DNA from: Oscillatoriales cyanobacterium
GTDB lineage: Bacteria > Cyanobacteriota > Cyanobacteriia > CACIAM-69d
DNA: 64,000 nucleotides
Reading direction: 5' to 3'
Assembly: GCA_004292515.1 (NCBI GenBank)
Contig: RDXB01000035.1
Coordinates: forward strand, 82,779-146,778
Positions 55,245-63,909 of this stretch are shown here, in pieces. How positions within the stretch are numbered: position 1 is the stretch's first letter; every line of letters starts with the position of its first letter. Position numbers and translations under genes: made by a program. A model generated the notes under the pieces. That model was not told the DNA's origin, made no database searches, and saw nothing but the letters and a program-made list of their open reading frames with translations.

Positions 55245-55658
55245 ATGCGGCTGAAAGCAAGGCGATCGCCAGACCAACTGCCGGAAATCAACTTAGTGCC
55301 GATGATGGACGTGTTGATGACGGTGTTGACCTTCTTTATTTTGGTGTCGATGACGCTGACGGGCACGCAAACGCCCAACGTCCAGCTACCCAAAGCCAAA
55401 ACGGGTGCAGTTGCCACGGTTCCGGCCGATCCGTTACTGGTGGGTCTCGACAAAAGCAAGCAAGTATTGCTCAGTGAAAAGCCAATTGATCGCGCTGCCT
55501 TAACCCAAGCGGTGGCTGAATATTTTGCCAAGCGGCCCGATGGCATGGTGGTGCTAAAGGCTGATCGATCGCTGCCGTTTCGATCGATTGAAGAGGTTTT
55601 GGAGCTGCTGAAGGATGTGGGGGGCGATCGAGTCGGCCTCTCCTTCGAGCAGGGCTAG
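55245..55658 (+). CDS. ExbD/TolR-family protein, copy 1
   Basis: This 137-residue protein has one membrane helix at about 22-42 with the essential Asp22 in VPMMDVLMTVLTFFILVSMT. The periplasmic domain of about 90 residues has FRSIEEVLELLKDVGGDRVGLSFE. It partners the preceding ExbB. Only 23 percent or so of residues differ in the N-terminal 40 compared with the second copy at 56025, suggesting a duplication. Confidence 0.92.
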   Translation: MRLKARRSPDQLPEINLVPMMDVLMTVLTFFILVSMTLTGTQTPNVQLPKAKTGAVATVPADPLLVGLDKSKQVLLSEKPIDRAALTQAVAEYFAKRPDGMVVLKADRSLPFRSIEEVLELLKDVGGDRVGLSFEQG

Positions 55659-55726
55659 ACCCAGTTAATGGTTGTAGAGGCAGATTTCCAACTATGGGCC
55701 TCAACTTCAGGAGAAGTAGCAGTTTT

Positions 55727-55870
55727 GTAGGTTGGGTTGAGGCACAAAACCCAACACCAGCAAGCTTTGCATAGATCATGTTGGGTTTCGCAAACTCAAC
55801 CCAACCGACTAGGGCAGCCGCCTTAATTCGCTAGACTTCAAAATTACTAAGCTCTTGATTTGTACGGGTT
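55727..55870. repeat. About 140-bp dispersed intergenic repeat, copy 2
   Basis: Partner of 17460-17600, with GTAGGTTGGGTTGAGGCAC, AAACCCAAC, GTTGGGTTTCGCAAACTC and CCTTAATTCGCTAG in the same order. It separates the two exbD genes within the 366-bp gap 55659-56024. Confidence 0.85.
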
Positions 55871-56024
55871 TTGAAATTTGAATGTTCGGCATTTTAGGGA
55901 TATCGCACCACTACTAGCTATCCACAAAAACCAATTATCAAAAAAATACGAAAATTAATCATCAGACCACCCATAACAGCACCCAACTCATCAATCCCAA
56001 ATTATCAGCAAGAGACCCTAAACT

Positions 56025-56660
56025 ATGAGGCGACGCACCGGATATGCCAACGAAAAACCACCGGAAATCAACCTCGTGCCCATGCTCGATGTGTTGATGA
56101 CGGTGCTAACTTTCTTCATCATTTTGTCGATGGTGTTGGGCAGCCAGAGCACCGTTGAAGTGAGCATTCCCAGCCAAGGAGAGGATGCAGATGCAGCCGA
56201 TCGTTCCCCGCCGCCACCCCCTTTACTGATCGAGCTGGATCGCAACGGCAACCCCTCCGTGATTGGCCAAGCCATCCCGATCGCCCAACTGAAATCCGAT
56301 GTGCAAAATTACCTAAAAAACCCCAAAGGCGTGGTCTTAATTCAACCCAATCCTGACCTGTCCTACGAGAAGGTTTTGCAACTGATTGGTGATCTGCGCG
56401 AAATCGGCAAAGACCGAATCACGCTGGCAGTTGGTCAGGATGTTTCTAAAGCAGCCCTCACCCCCAAAACCGGGGACAAAGCAGCAGTGGAAGAGACGGC
56501 CGCAGATTCGGAAGTAACCGCAGCAGCCGACCAAAACAAAGCAGACCCCAGCAAACCTGAAGCAGAAGCCACAACCAGCTCGGAACCATCGGCCGATGCA
56601 GCTACGGGGGCTGAGGACACGGGCGCTGAGGACACGGGCGATGGCCCTGGCTTGGATTAG
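56025..56660 (+). CDS. ExbD/TolR-family protein, copy 2, with acidic extension
   Basis: The 211-residue protein has the ExbD helix with Asp22 (VPMLDVLMTVLTFFIILSMV) and an ExbD periplasmic domain to about residue 140 (YEKVLQLIGDLREIGKDRITLAVG). A further 70 residues are disordered and rich in Ala, Glu, Asp, Thr and Ser (GAEDTGAEDTGDG at the end). The extension is not typical of ExbD. It is separated from the first exbD by a repeat, so it might be expressed separately. Confidence 0.9.
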   Translation: MRRRTGYANEKPPEINLVPMLDVLMTVLTFFIILSMVLGSQSTVEVSIPSQGEDADAADRSPPPPPLLIELDRNGNPSVIGQAIPIAQLKSDVQNYLKNPKGVVLIQPNPDLSYEKVLQLIGDLREIGKDRITLAVGQDVSKAALTPKTGDKAAVEETAADSEVTAAADQNKADPSKPEAEATTSSEPSADAATGAEDTGAEDTGDGPGLD

Positions 56661-56851
56661 GGCGATCGAGACGCTGTACGGGATGCACAAATTTTGCGAT
56701 AGGCTAGAGGGCGGCCGTTTTGCTCAAGTTAGGTTGTTTTATTAAGTCGGTGGCGAGTTGTGCAATCGCCCTCCCACTTGCCCAAACAACCGCAAAACAG
56801 CCAACCCCCGAGAGAAGCACCAACTCAAGCACGGACAAAAGCACGGACATC

Positions 56852-57451
56852 ATGGCTTACGAACTTCCCGCTCTGCCGTACGATTACACTGCCCTGGAAC
56901 CCTGCATCACCCAGAGCACCCTGGAGTTCCACCACGACAAGCACCACGCCGCCTACGTCAACAACTTCAACAGCGCCGTTCAAGGCACTGACCTCGACGC
57001 AATGGCGATCGAAGACGTAATCAAGGCCGTTGCGGGCGACGCTGCCAAGGCTGGCATCTTCAACAATGCTGCCCAAGCCTGGAACCACAGCTTCTATTGG
57101 AACTGCATGAAGCCCAACGGTGGCGGCCAACCCACCGGCGCGCTGCTCGACAAAATTGTGGCTGACTTCGGCAGCTTCGATGAGTTTGTCACCCAGTTCA
57201 AAGCGGCCGGTGCCACCCAGTTCGGCAGCGGCTGGGCTTGGCTGGTGCTGGACAACGGCGCACTGAAGATCGTCAAAACCGGCAACGCCGAAAACCCGAT
57301 GACCGCCGGCCAAACTCCCTTGCTGACGATGGATGTGTGGGAGCACGCCTACTATCTGGACTACCAAAACCGTCGTCCCGACTACATCAGCGACTTTGTG
57401 AACAAGCTGATCAACTGGGATTTCGTGGCGGCTAACTTCGCCAACGCCTAG
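56852..57451 (+). CDS. sodB: Iron superoxide dismutase
   Basis: SodB (199 residues) converts superoxide to hydrogen peroxide and oxygen. Iron ligands His27, His79, Asp161 and His165 are present (HHDKHHAAYV, AQAWNHSFYW and DVWEHAYYLDY), and AAGATQFGSGWAWL suits the Fe type. The start at 56852 (MAYELPALPYDY) is the family start. The frame stays open for 44 codons upstream and reads as a possible signal peptide (LGCFIKSVASCAIALPLAQTTA), which would target the enzyme outside the cytoplasm if used. A hairpin follows the stop codon. Confidence 0.95.
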   Translation: MAYELPALPYDYTALEPCITQSTLEFHHDKHHAAYVNNFNSAVQGTDLDAMAIEDVIKAVAGDAAKAGIFNNAAQAWNHSFYWNCMKPNGGGQPTGALLDKIVADFGSFDEFVTQFKAAGATQFGSGWAWLVLDNGALKIVKTGNAENPMTAGQTPLLTMDVWEHAYYLDYQNRRPDYISDFVNKLINWDFVAANFANA

Positions 57452-57511
57452 GATTCGGTTGGCTCGATCGCTTCAGTCCGAGCCTGACTGACCCTAAGCC
57501 TTGATCCTGAA

Positions 57512-57559
57512 AATTCCCCGTCCGTGGCGATCGCTCCTGCGACCCATGGGCGGGGAATT
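57512..57559 (+). terminator. Hairpin behind sodB
   Basis: AATTCCCCG (57512-57520) and CGGGGAATT (57551-57559) form a 9-bp perfect stem, extended by CC/GG pairs, followed by CTTATGG. It lacks a long U-run, so it may protect the 3' end as well as terminate. Confidence 0.5.
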
Positions 57560-57727
57560 CTTATGGAAATTAATGAGAATTCAGGGGAATTTTCCTGAAA
57601 TGCTAGCGTGGGGACGGTTTGGGATGGAGTGCGGTCAGTCAGCGGTTGGCAGGGTGAACCTTCGATCGCCGACTGCATCGATTCTGCAATCCCATCATCC
57701 ATAGTCAACAATCAATCGAGGTGAACC

Positions 57728-57967
57728 ATGGCGGCAGTACGCAGTGTAGACGGTGATCCCAACGGTGCATGGGAAGACGTGAGCTGGGCAGACATGAGCA
57801 GCGAAGAACAGGAACTGTGGGGCATCGTCGGTTGGGACGCAGATAGCTGGGAAGAAGAAACCGATCCGCCGGAAGCGGATGATTCGGACTGGGGAGATTT
57901 GGGCAGCGAAGTGCAAGACGCACTGACGAAGCTCGGCTACACCCAAGCTCTGTGGGACGAAGAATAG
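57728..57967 (+). CDS. Small acidic protein with a duplicated Trp motif
   Basis: This 79-residue protein is very acidic. It consists of two similar units: WADMSSEEQELWGIVGWDADSW (about 20-41) and WGDLGSEVQDALTKLGYTQALW (about 55-76). Each starts and ends with Trp, has the order D-hydrophobic-x-SE-x-Q and contains (V/L)G(W/Y), so the protein arose by internal duplication. The motif recurs in larger cyanobacterial proteins as I recall, but no function is known. It lies between sodB and the P450 gene. Confidence 0.75.
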   Translation: MAAVRSVDGDPNGAWEDVSWADMSSEEQELWGIVGWDADSWEEETDPPEADDSDWGDLGSEVQDALTKLGYTQALWDEE

Positions 57968-58039
57968 AAGTATCAAGGCGTTGACAGGGGCGATCGCCGG
58001 GTCAACGGTCATACTGGGTGTTGAATCAACCCTGTTTCA

Positions 58040-59377
58040 ATGCCCATGACTCCTGTAAGCGATCGCCCCTTACCCCCCGGTGAACTTGGCCTGCCTTGGA
58101 TTGGCGAGACGATCAGTTTTTTGCGCGATCGCACCTTCGCCAAACAGCACCATGAACGCTGGGGCCCCGTCTTCAAGACCAGCTTGTTTGGTCAGCCCAC
58201 CGTCTTTTTGAAAGGGGCTGAGTCGAACCGCTGGGCCTTTGGCCAGGAAAACAAAACCCTGGTGTCCCAATGGCCCAAGAGTGTGGAGTTGCTGTTGGGG
58301 CCGGCTTCTCTGTCGAATCAGGTGGGGGATGCTCACAAACAGCGCCGCCGGTTGATGGCCAAGGCCTTTGGGGCGCGGGTGCTGGCGGGTTATTTGGACA
58401 AAATGGACGCGATCGCCCGGCAATACTGCGATCGCTGGGAACAGTTGGGCGAGTTTGCCTGGTATCCCGAGCTGCGGGACTACACCCTCGACACGGCCTG
58501 CAAGTTTTTGGTGAATCTCGATCGCGGTTCCGAAAACTCACTGGGGCAATGGTTTGAGCGATGGTGCGAAGGGCTGTTTTCAATCCCGATCAATCTGCCC
58601 TGGACGGCCTTTGGCAAAGCTTGGCAAGCGCGGCAGCAAATTTTGGTGGAAATCGATCGATTGATTACCGATCGCCAACAAATGACAGAAGCGGCGGCGG
58701 CCGAAATTGGTGATGCGCTCTCATTGCTGTTGACGGCCCAGGATGAAGAGGGCAACCGCCTACCACCTGCCGAACTCCAGGATCAAATTTTGGTGCTGCT
58801 GTTTGCGGGCCATGAAACCCTTACCTCATCGCTCACTTCCTTTGCCCTGTTGGTGGCCCAGCATCCGGCCGTGCTCGATCGCCTGCGGGCCGAGCAAGCC
58901 GCTTTCGAGTTCGATCGGCCCTTGACCATGGCCGACCTCGACAGCATGACCTATCTAGACTGGACGTTGCGGGAAGTGTTGCGGCTGATCCCGCCCGTGG
59001 GGGGTGGATTCCGCCGGACGATCGCCCCCACGGAATATGGCGGCTATCAGATCCCCGCCGGGTGGTCAGTGCTCTACCAAATCAACCGCACCCACGAAGA
59101 TCCCAGCCTCTACGACCAGCCTCAGCAGTTCGATCCCGATCGCTGGAATCCCGATCGCACCGACAGCCAAAATCAACTTTTTGGCTACATTCCCTTTGGC
59201 GGCGGCCCTCGGGAATGTTTGGGCAAGGAGTTTGCCCGCCTGGAGTTGCGCTTGCTGGCCGCAAGGTTGATCCAGCGCTACGATTGGCAACTGTTGCCCG
59301 ATCAAGATCTCAGCCTGCGCCTCGTGCCCACGCCGCGCCCGCGTGATGGGTTGCGCGTCCGGTTTCAACGCCGCTGA
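58040..59377 (+). CDS. CYP120-like cytochrome P450
   Basis: The 445-residue P450 has the I-helix AGHETLTSSLTSFALLV (oxygen activation, about 260-276), the K-helix LREVLRLIPPV, and the heme loop FGGGPRECLGKEFARLEL with Cys393. It starts without a signal peptide and has the Pro/Gly-rich tail LPPGELGLPWIGETISFLRD, as do CYP120 members; CYP120A1 of Synechocystis hydroxylates retinoic acid. Substrate here probably a retinoid or related terpenoid acid; this is inference from family resemblance. No dedicated redox partner is adjacent. Confidence 0.9.
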   Translation: MPMTPVSDRPLPPGELGLPWIGETISFLRDRTFAKQHHERWGPVFKTSLFGQPTVFLKGAESNRWAFGQENKTLVSQWPKSVELLLGPASLSNQVGDAHKQRRRLMAKAFGARVLAGYLDKMDAIARQYCDRWEQLGEFAWYPELRDYTLDTACKFLVNLDRGSENSLGQWFERWCEGLFSIPINLPWTAFGKAWQARQQILVEIDRLITDRQQMTEAAAAEIGDALSLLLTAQDEEGNRLPPAELQDQILVLLFAGHETLTSSLTSFALLVAQHPAVLDRLRAEQAAFEFDRPLTMADLDSMTYLDWTLREVLRLIPPVGGGFRRTIAPTEYGGYQIPAGWSVLYQINRTHEDPSLYDQPQQFDPDRWNPDRTDSQNQLFGYIPFGGGPRECLGKEFARLELRLLAARLIQRYDWQLLPDQDLSLRLVPTPRPRDGLRVRFQRR

Positions 59378-59399
59378 TCCCCGTTGGCTATGCCGTAGA

Positions 59400-59564
59400 C
59401 AAGGGGCTTAGGAGGTGTCGTCATTTTGCGAGGTGATGCTGAAACGGTTAATTTTCCATACCCCAATCGTCGTAACAAGGGGCTTAAGCCCCTTGCTGCC
59501 CAACGATCCGCTCACAGTGGAATCAGGGTTTTGGGTGATTTGATGAAAGGCTCTAAGCCTCTTG
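59400..59564. mobile_element. Complete 165-bp palindromic MITE-like element
   Basis: Left terminus CAAGGGGCTTAGGAGGTGTC (59400), core palindrome 59476-59495, right terminus GGCTCTAAGCCTCTTG (ends 59564). Same length as the copy at 42361-42525. It occupies most of the 305-bp gap 59378-59682, with a related fragment continuing to about 59640. Confidence 0.85.
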
Positions 59565-59682
59565 CTCCCACAGGATCTCATAACAGTAGAATTAGGGTTT
59601 TGGGTAATTTGACGATCTCTCATCAGCCCCCTGCCTTTAATGATTCCGTGGTGACAACACACACCATCTTGACGCTTGAACC

Positions 59683-60495
59683 ATGCCAAATCATTGGAGT
59701 CAGGGGCTACGGCGATCGAGTCGAATTCTGCGCGCCCTGGTCACGACCTACTATGCCTATATGCTCGAATATCGGGCAGAGTTGCTGTTTTGGATTTTCT
59801 CGGGAACACTGCCATTTATTTTGATGGGAGCTTGGATTGAAGCGGCCCAAACAGGTCGATTTGGTTTCTCATCTCAGCAGTTCGCCCAATACTATTTGGC
59901 AGCTTTTGTGGCGCGTCAAATGAATTTTATTTGGGTCATCTGGGAATTTGAAAAGGAGGTGAATCAAGGACTACTATCGCCGCGCTTATTACAACCGATC
60001 GACCCCGCTTGGCATCACTTCATCTCCCATGTCACGGAACGGATGGTGCGGTTGCCCATGGTTGCGATTCTGGTGGGGATCTTTTTTGCCCTTTACCCCA
60101 GTTCGTTTTGGATTCCTAGCCTGGGGCAGGTGTTGGGCTTCGCAGTGGCCGTTAGTTTAGCGTTTTGTCTACGATTCCTAATTCAATATACCTTTGCGAT
60201 GGCAGCATTTTGGCTTGAAAAAGCCGTGGCGATCGAGAATGTTTGGTTCTTTTTATATCTATTAGGATCGGGAATTTTAGCGCCCTTGGAAGTTTTTCCA
60301 CTAGAGGTGCGATCGGCGATCGAATGGACACCCTTCCCTTACCTAATTCATTTTCCAGCCACGCTCCTGATGGGTCTGCCAGTGAATTGGGGCAAGGCGT
60401 TGTTAGTGTTGGGCCTCTGGAGTGGAGCATTTTGGGTGCTGAATCGCTGGCTTTGGCGCAAAGGCTTACGGCGCTATTCGGGCATGGGTGCTTAG
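59683..60495 (+). CDS. ABC-2-type permease
   Basis: This 270-residue protein has six membrane helices and starts with a short basic cytoplasmic tail. WEFEKEVNQGLLSPRLLQPIDPAWHHFISHVTERM is the loop typical of the DUF990/ABC-2 permeases that pair with a separate ATPase. No ATPase gene is adjacent, so its partner is encoded elsewhere. Substrate unknown. Confidence 0.85.
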   Translation: MPNHWSQGLRRSSRILRALVTTYYAYMLEYRAELLFWIFSGTLPFILMGAWIEAAQTGRFGFSSQQFAQYYLAAFVARQMNFIWVIWEFEKEVNQGLLSPRLLQPIDPAWHHFISHVTERMVRLPMVAILVGIFFALYPSSFWIPSLGQVLGFAVAVSLAFCLRFLIQYTFAMAAFWLEKAVAIENVWFFLYLLGSGILAPLEVFPLEVRSAIEWTPFPYLIHFPATLLMGLPVNWGKALLVLGLWSGAFWVLNRWLWRKGLRRYSGMGA

Positions 60496-60497
60496 AG

Positions 60498-60664
60498 GAT
60501 GTCTGAAAAGTTAAACCTGAAAAGTTAAATCTGAAAAGTCAGAGTTGACACTCTAGATGCCCCATCGATCGACGCAGATAAGGGGATTGAGCATCTTGCC
60601 CCCACAACTATTGGTGCTTGGCGAGGGCCAAAAGATACTTTTCAGGTATCTCTTTTCAGACATC
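60498..60664. mobile_element. 167-bp MITE-like element with GATGTCTGAAAAG inverted ends
   Basis: Perfect 13-bp terminal inverted repeats GATGTCTGAAAAG (60498-60510) and CTTTTCAGACATC (60652-60664). The left side has three GAAAAGT-type repeats, and the middle contains a degenerate palindromic core (AAGGGGATTGAGCATCTTGC). No ORF. A clear target duplication is not visible. Confidence 0.85.
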
Positions 60665-60767
60665 GGTAGTGCCGTAATTCAGTAATGATGAACGGGTGAA
60701 AGCCTTGCAGTGTAAGCAGTCTTTTTCCAAAAAACATCACCTCACAGGCACTACCCAGACATCCTCT

Positions 60768-60858
60768 TATATCAATTTTTTAAATTGACACTACTCAAGA
60801 TTCTTGCCTGACAAAGGTTACAGCGCAGGATTTTTAGCATTAGTAATCGAAACTAGTA
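60768..60858. repeat. About 90-bp dispersed repeat, copy 2
   Basis: Partner of 16315-16404: ATTGACACTACTCAAGATTC, GACAAAGGTTACAGCGCAGG and TTAGTAATCGAAACT. It ends 24 bp before the VOC-protein start codon, in the 387-bp gap 60496-60882. Confidence 0.85.
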
Positions 60859-60882
60859 TTAGAGATTAAACCCGACTCAACC

Positions 60883-61377
60883 ATGACCCATTCCACCCTC
60901 CCAAGCTTGATCAACGCGATCGAGCAGCCCTTCAGTGGTGACCAATCCCGGGCGATCGCCCTGTTTCATTTGGCCTTTCCCGTGGCCAACCTGGCGGACA
61001 CCAAAGCGTTTTACGTCGATGGGTTGGGCTGCCAAGCGGGGCGCGAAGGGCCTAACTCCCTGATTCTGGATCTGTGGGGCCATCAAATCGTGGCCCACGT
61101 CAGCCCCGAGGCCTGCCAACCCCAAAAGGGCATCTATCCGCGCCACTTTGGGTTGGTGTTTGCCCACCTGGCCGACTGGCAAGCCCTGGTCGATCGCGCC
61201 ACGAATCGGGGTCTGACCTTTGATCAGCCGCCCCGCCAGCGGTTTGTGGGCGAGCGCCTAGAACATTACACCGCCTTCTTGGCAGACCCGTTCCACAACC
61301 TGCTGGAGTTTAAGCACTACGTCCACCAGGAAGCGATCTTTGGGGCGGTGGACGATCGGCGAGTGGGCGATCGCTAG
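60883..61377 (+). CDS. VOC-superfamily (glyoxalase-fold) protein
   Basis: The 164-residue protein has two VOC half-units: [24 protein letters not shown] (about 27-50, His29 in a metal-ligand position) and [19 protein letters not shown] (His89), ending with LLEFKHYVH where Glu147 would be a ligand. It resembles the dioxygenase-like or glyoxalase-like branch; substrate not predictable. The ftsH gene follows after 98 bp. Confidence 0.88.
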   Translation: MTHSTLPSLINAIEQPFSGDQSRAIALFHLAFPVANLADTKAFYVDGLGCQAGREGPNSLILDLWGHQIVAHVSPEACQPQKGIYPRHFGLVFAHLADWQALVDRATNRGLTFDQPPRQRFVGERLEHYTAFLADPFHNLLEFKHYVHQEAIFGAVDDRRVGDR

Positions 61378-61475
61378 GCAGGATGGCGATCGCACCCCGG
61401 GCCACCGATTCGCAGCAAGCTAGACTAGATCATGATCAACCTGATCAACCCGTCCATCCGTCAACTCTTTGCAGC

Positions 61476-63494
61476 ATGATGCGCTTTCTTCGCCCCGACT
61501 CTTCGCGCCGCCCTCGGACTCAATCGCGCCAGCGACGACGGGCGATCGCCACAGCGGTAATGTTGTTGAATCTGTTGACGATGGCGACAACAGCTGTAGC
61601 CCAAAGCCCAGCCACCGACCCGGCCACGGCCCCAACCGCCCCAACCGCCCAGTCTTCTCCCCCGCGATCCATTTCGCCGCGCCAGGGTCGCACCCTGACC
61701 TACGGCGATTTGATCGAAAAGCTAGAGGCCGGTCAGGTGCGCCGGATTGACCTATTTCCCTCGGAGCAACTGGCGCGGGTTTTTCTGAAGCAAAATGGTC
61801 GGGCCGGCTCGCCCTACGAGGTGACGCTGTTTGATCGCAACCCCGAACTGATCGAAATGGCCCGCGCCAAGGGGGTGGAACTGGCGGTGCAGGAGTCGGT
61901 CGATCGCACCGCCGCCTTGAGTTTGATCGCCAACTTACTGTTTGTGGGTTTGGTGATTGCCCTGTTGGTCAGCATTGTGCGGCGCACGGCCAACGCTTCG
62001 GGCCAGGCGATGAACTTTGGCAAGTCCCGCGCCAAGTTCCAGATGGAAGCCAAAACCGGCGTGACCTTCACCGATGTGGCCGGGGTCGAGGAAGCCAAGG
62101 AAGAACTGCAAGAGGTGGTCACCTTCCTGAAGCAGCCGGAACGGTTCACGGCGATCGGGGCCAAAATCCCGCGCGGCGTGTTGCTGGTGGGGCCACCGGG
62201 TACTGGGAAAACCCTGCTGGCCAAGGCGATCGCTGGGGAAGCGGGCGTGCCATTTTTCAGCATGTCCGGCTCAGAATTTGTGGAGATGTTTGTGGGTGTG
62301 GGCGCGTCTCGGGTGCGGGATCTGTTCCGCAAAGCCAAGGAAAGCGCCCCCTGCATTGTGTTTATTGATGAAATCGATGCGGTGGGTCGCCAGCGCGGTG
62401 CGGGCATTGGCGGTGGCAACGATGAGCGTGAACAAACCCTCAACCAACTGCTGACGGAGATGGACGGGTTTGAGGGCAACTCCGGCGTGATCGTGATTGC
62501 GGCCACCAACCGCCCGGATGTGCTGGACTCGGCCCTGATGCGACCTGGCCGGTTCGATCGCCAAATCACCGTTGATTTGCCCAGCTACAGTGGCCGGCTG
62601 GCGATTTTGCAAGTCCATGCCCGCACCAAAAAGCTGGATGAATCGGTGGTGCTAGAAACGATCGCCCAGCGCACACCGGGGTTTGCGGGGGCCGACTTGG
62701 CGAACTTGCTGAACGAAGCGGCGATCCTGACGGCCCGGCGGCGCAAAACCGAAATGAGTCTCGCAGAAATTGATGATGCGATCGACCGGATCACAATCGG
62801 TCTGAAACTCGCACCCCTGCTCGACAGCAAGAAAAAACGCCTGATTGCCTACCACGAGGTGGGCCATGCCCTGCTGATGACCCTGCTGGAACATTCCGAC
62901 CCCCTAAATAAGGTGACGATCGTGCCGCGATCGGGCGGGATTGGCGGCTTTGCCCAGCAGGTGTTCAACGAAGAAATGGTCGATAGCGGCCTCTACACCC
63001 GAGCTTGGATTCTCGATCGAATCGTGATGACCCTTGGCGGCCGGGCCGCCGAGCAAGAAGTATTTGGGGCCGCAGAAGTCACCGTCGGAGCCAGCAACGA
63101 TCTCAAAGTGGTGAGTACCCTAGCCCGCGAAATGGTTACTCGGTATGGGATGTCAAACCTGGGAACCCTGGCCCTTGAGAGTCAATCGGGCGAGGTGTTT
63201 CTGGGTCGGGGCTGGATGTCGCAGCCGGAATATTCCGAGGAGGTGGCCGCCCAAATCGATCGCACCGTGCGCGAAATTGCCAACACCTGCTACGAAAAAG
63301 CCCGCCATATCCTGCGTGAGAACCGCGAATTGGTCGATCAACTAGTCGATCAACTCCTCGAAGAAGAAATTATCGAAGGCGAAACCTTCCGCAAGATCGT
63401 GCGCGAATCGGTGCCCATCCCTGACAAGGACTATCCCGAAGATCGGGTGTCTCGCAATACGCCGATCGGGGTGGCCGCTGCCACGGGGGCCTGA
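61476..63494 (+). CDS. ftsH: FtsH ATP-dependent zinc metalloprotease
   Basis: This 672-residue membrane protease has an N-terminal signal-like helix (about 24-42), a second membrane helix (about 147-169), Walker A GPPGTGKT (239-246), Walker [17 protein letters not shown], the second region of homology [21 protein letters not shown] and the zinc site HEVGH (460-464) with a downstream Asp in ASNDL. In cyanobacteria FtsH complexes degrade damaged D1 and assembly factors. The sequence resembles the FtsH1/FtsH3 types. The N-terminal Thr/Pro/Ala-rich linker (residues 45-68) is unusually long. The start is ATG-ATG at 61476. Confidence 0.95.
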   Translation: MMRFLRPDSSRRPRTQSRQRRRAIATAVMLLNLLTMATTAVAQSPATDPATAPTAPTAQSSPPRSISPRQGRTLTYGDLIEKLEAGQVRRIDLFPSEQLARVFLKQNGRAGSPYEVTLFDRNPELIEMARAKGVELAVQESVDRTAALSLIANLLFVGLVIALLVSIVRRTANASGQAMNFGKSRAKFQMEAKTGVTFTDVAGVEEAKEELQEVVTFLKQPERFTAIGAKIPRGVLLVGPPGTGKTLLAKAIAGEAGVPFFSMSGSEFVEMFVGVGASRVRDLFRKAKESAPCIVFIDEIDAVGRQRGAGIGGGNDEREQTLNQLLTEMDGFEGNSGVIVIAATNRPDVLDSALMRPGRFDRQITVDLPSYSGRLAILQVHARTKKLDESVVLETIAQRTPGFAGADLANLLNEAAILTARRRKTEMSLAEIDDAIDRITIGLKLAPLLDSKKKRLIAYHEVGHALLMTLLEHSDPLNKVTIVPRSGGIGGFAQQVFNEEMVDSGLYTRAWILDRIVMTLGGRAAEQEVFGAAEVTVGASNDLKVVSTLAREMVTRYGMSNLGTLALESQSGEVFLGRGWMSQPEYSEEVAAQIDRTVREIANTCYEKARHILRENRELVDQLVDQLLEEEIIEGETFRKIVRESVPIPDKDYPEDRVSRNTPIGVAAATGA

Positions 63495-63567
63495 GCAATT
63501 CAGCGATCGCGCGGCTGCCTTAAACCCCCATCTCTTGCCGTTTTACCGTTTCTGCTGGGAATGACCG

Positions 63568-63909
63568 ATGAGTGCCGAGATGACTACTGATCTACCCAGT
63601 CCGCTGCCCGATCGCCCCGCCGAGGCCCCTGCCATCCAGATTGGCAACTACCAAGCCGTCAGTTTGCCCCGGGAGTTTCAAATCCAACCCCTGTCTACCG
63701 GCACGATTTATCGGTTTGCGGGGGCCGGGATGCCCGCCAGCAGCATCAGCGAATCGATGGTAACCACGGTGACGGACTACATCGCCCAGTGGGAGCATGT
63801 GGTGTCACCCAGCGAGCGATCGGCCACCATGTCTTTTCGGGAAGTGTGGCAAGAGGCGGCGGATTATTTTGAGGCGATCGAGGGCATCGAAACGGGCCTC
63901 CGGGGTTAA
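63568..63909 (+). CDS. Conserved hypothetical protein
   Basis: A 113-residue protein of unknown function: a Pro-rich tail (1-22), then IQIGNYQAVSLPREFQIQPLSTGTIYRFAGAGMPASSISESMVTTVTDYIAQWEHVVSPSERSATMSF in short hydrophobic strands, then a Glu/Trp helix (VWQEAADYFEAIEGIE). No signal peptide. It follows ftsH by 73 bp on the same strand. Confidence 0.7.
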   Translation: MSAEMTTDLPSPLPDRPAEAPAIQIGNYQAVSLPREFQIQPLSTGTIYRFAGAGMPASSISESMVTTVTDYIAQWEHVVSPSERSATMSFREVWQEAADYFEAIEGIETGLRG

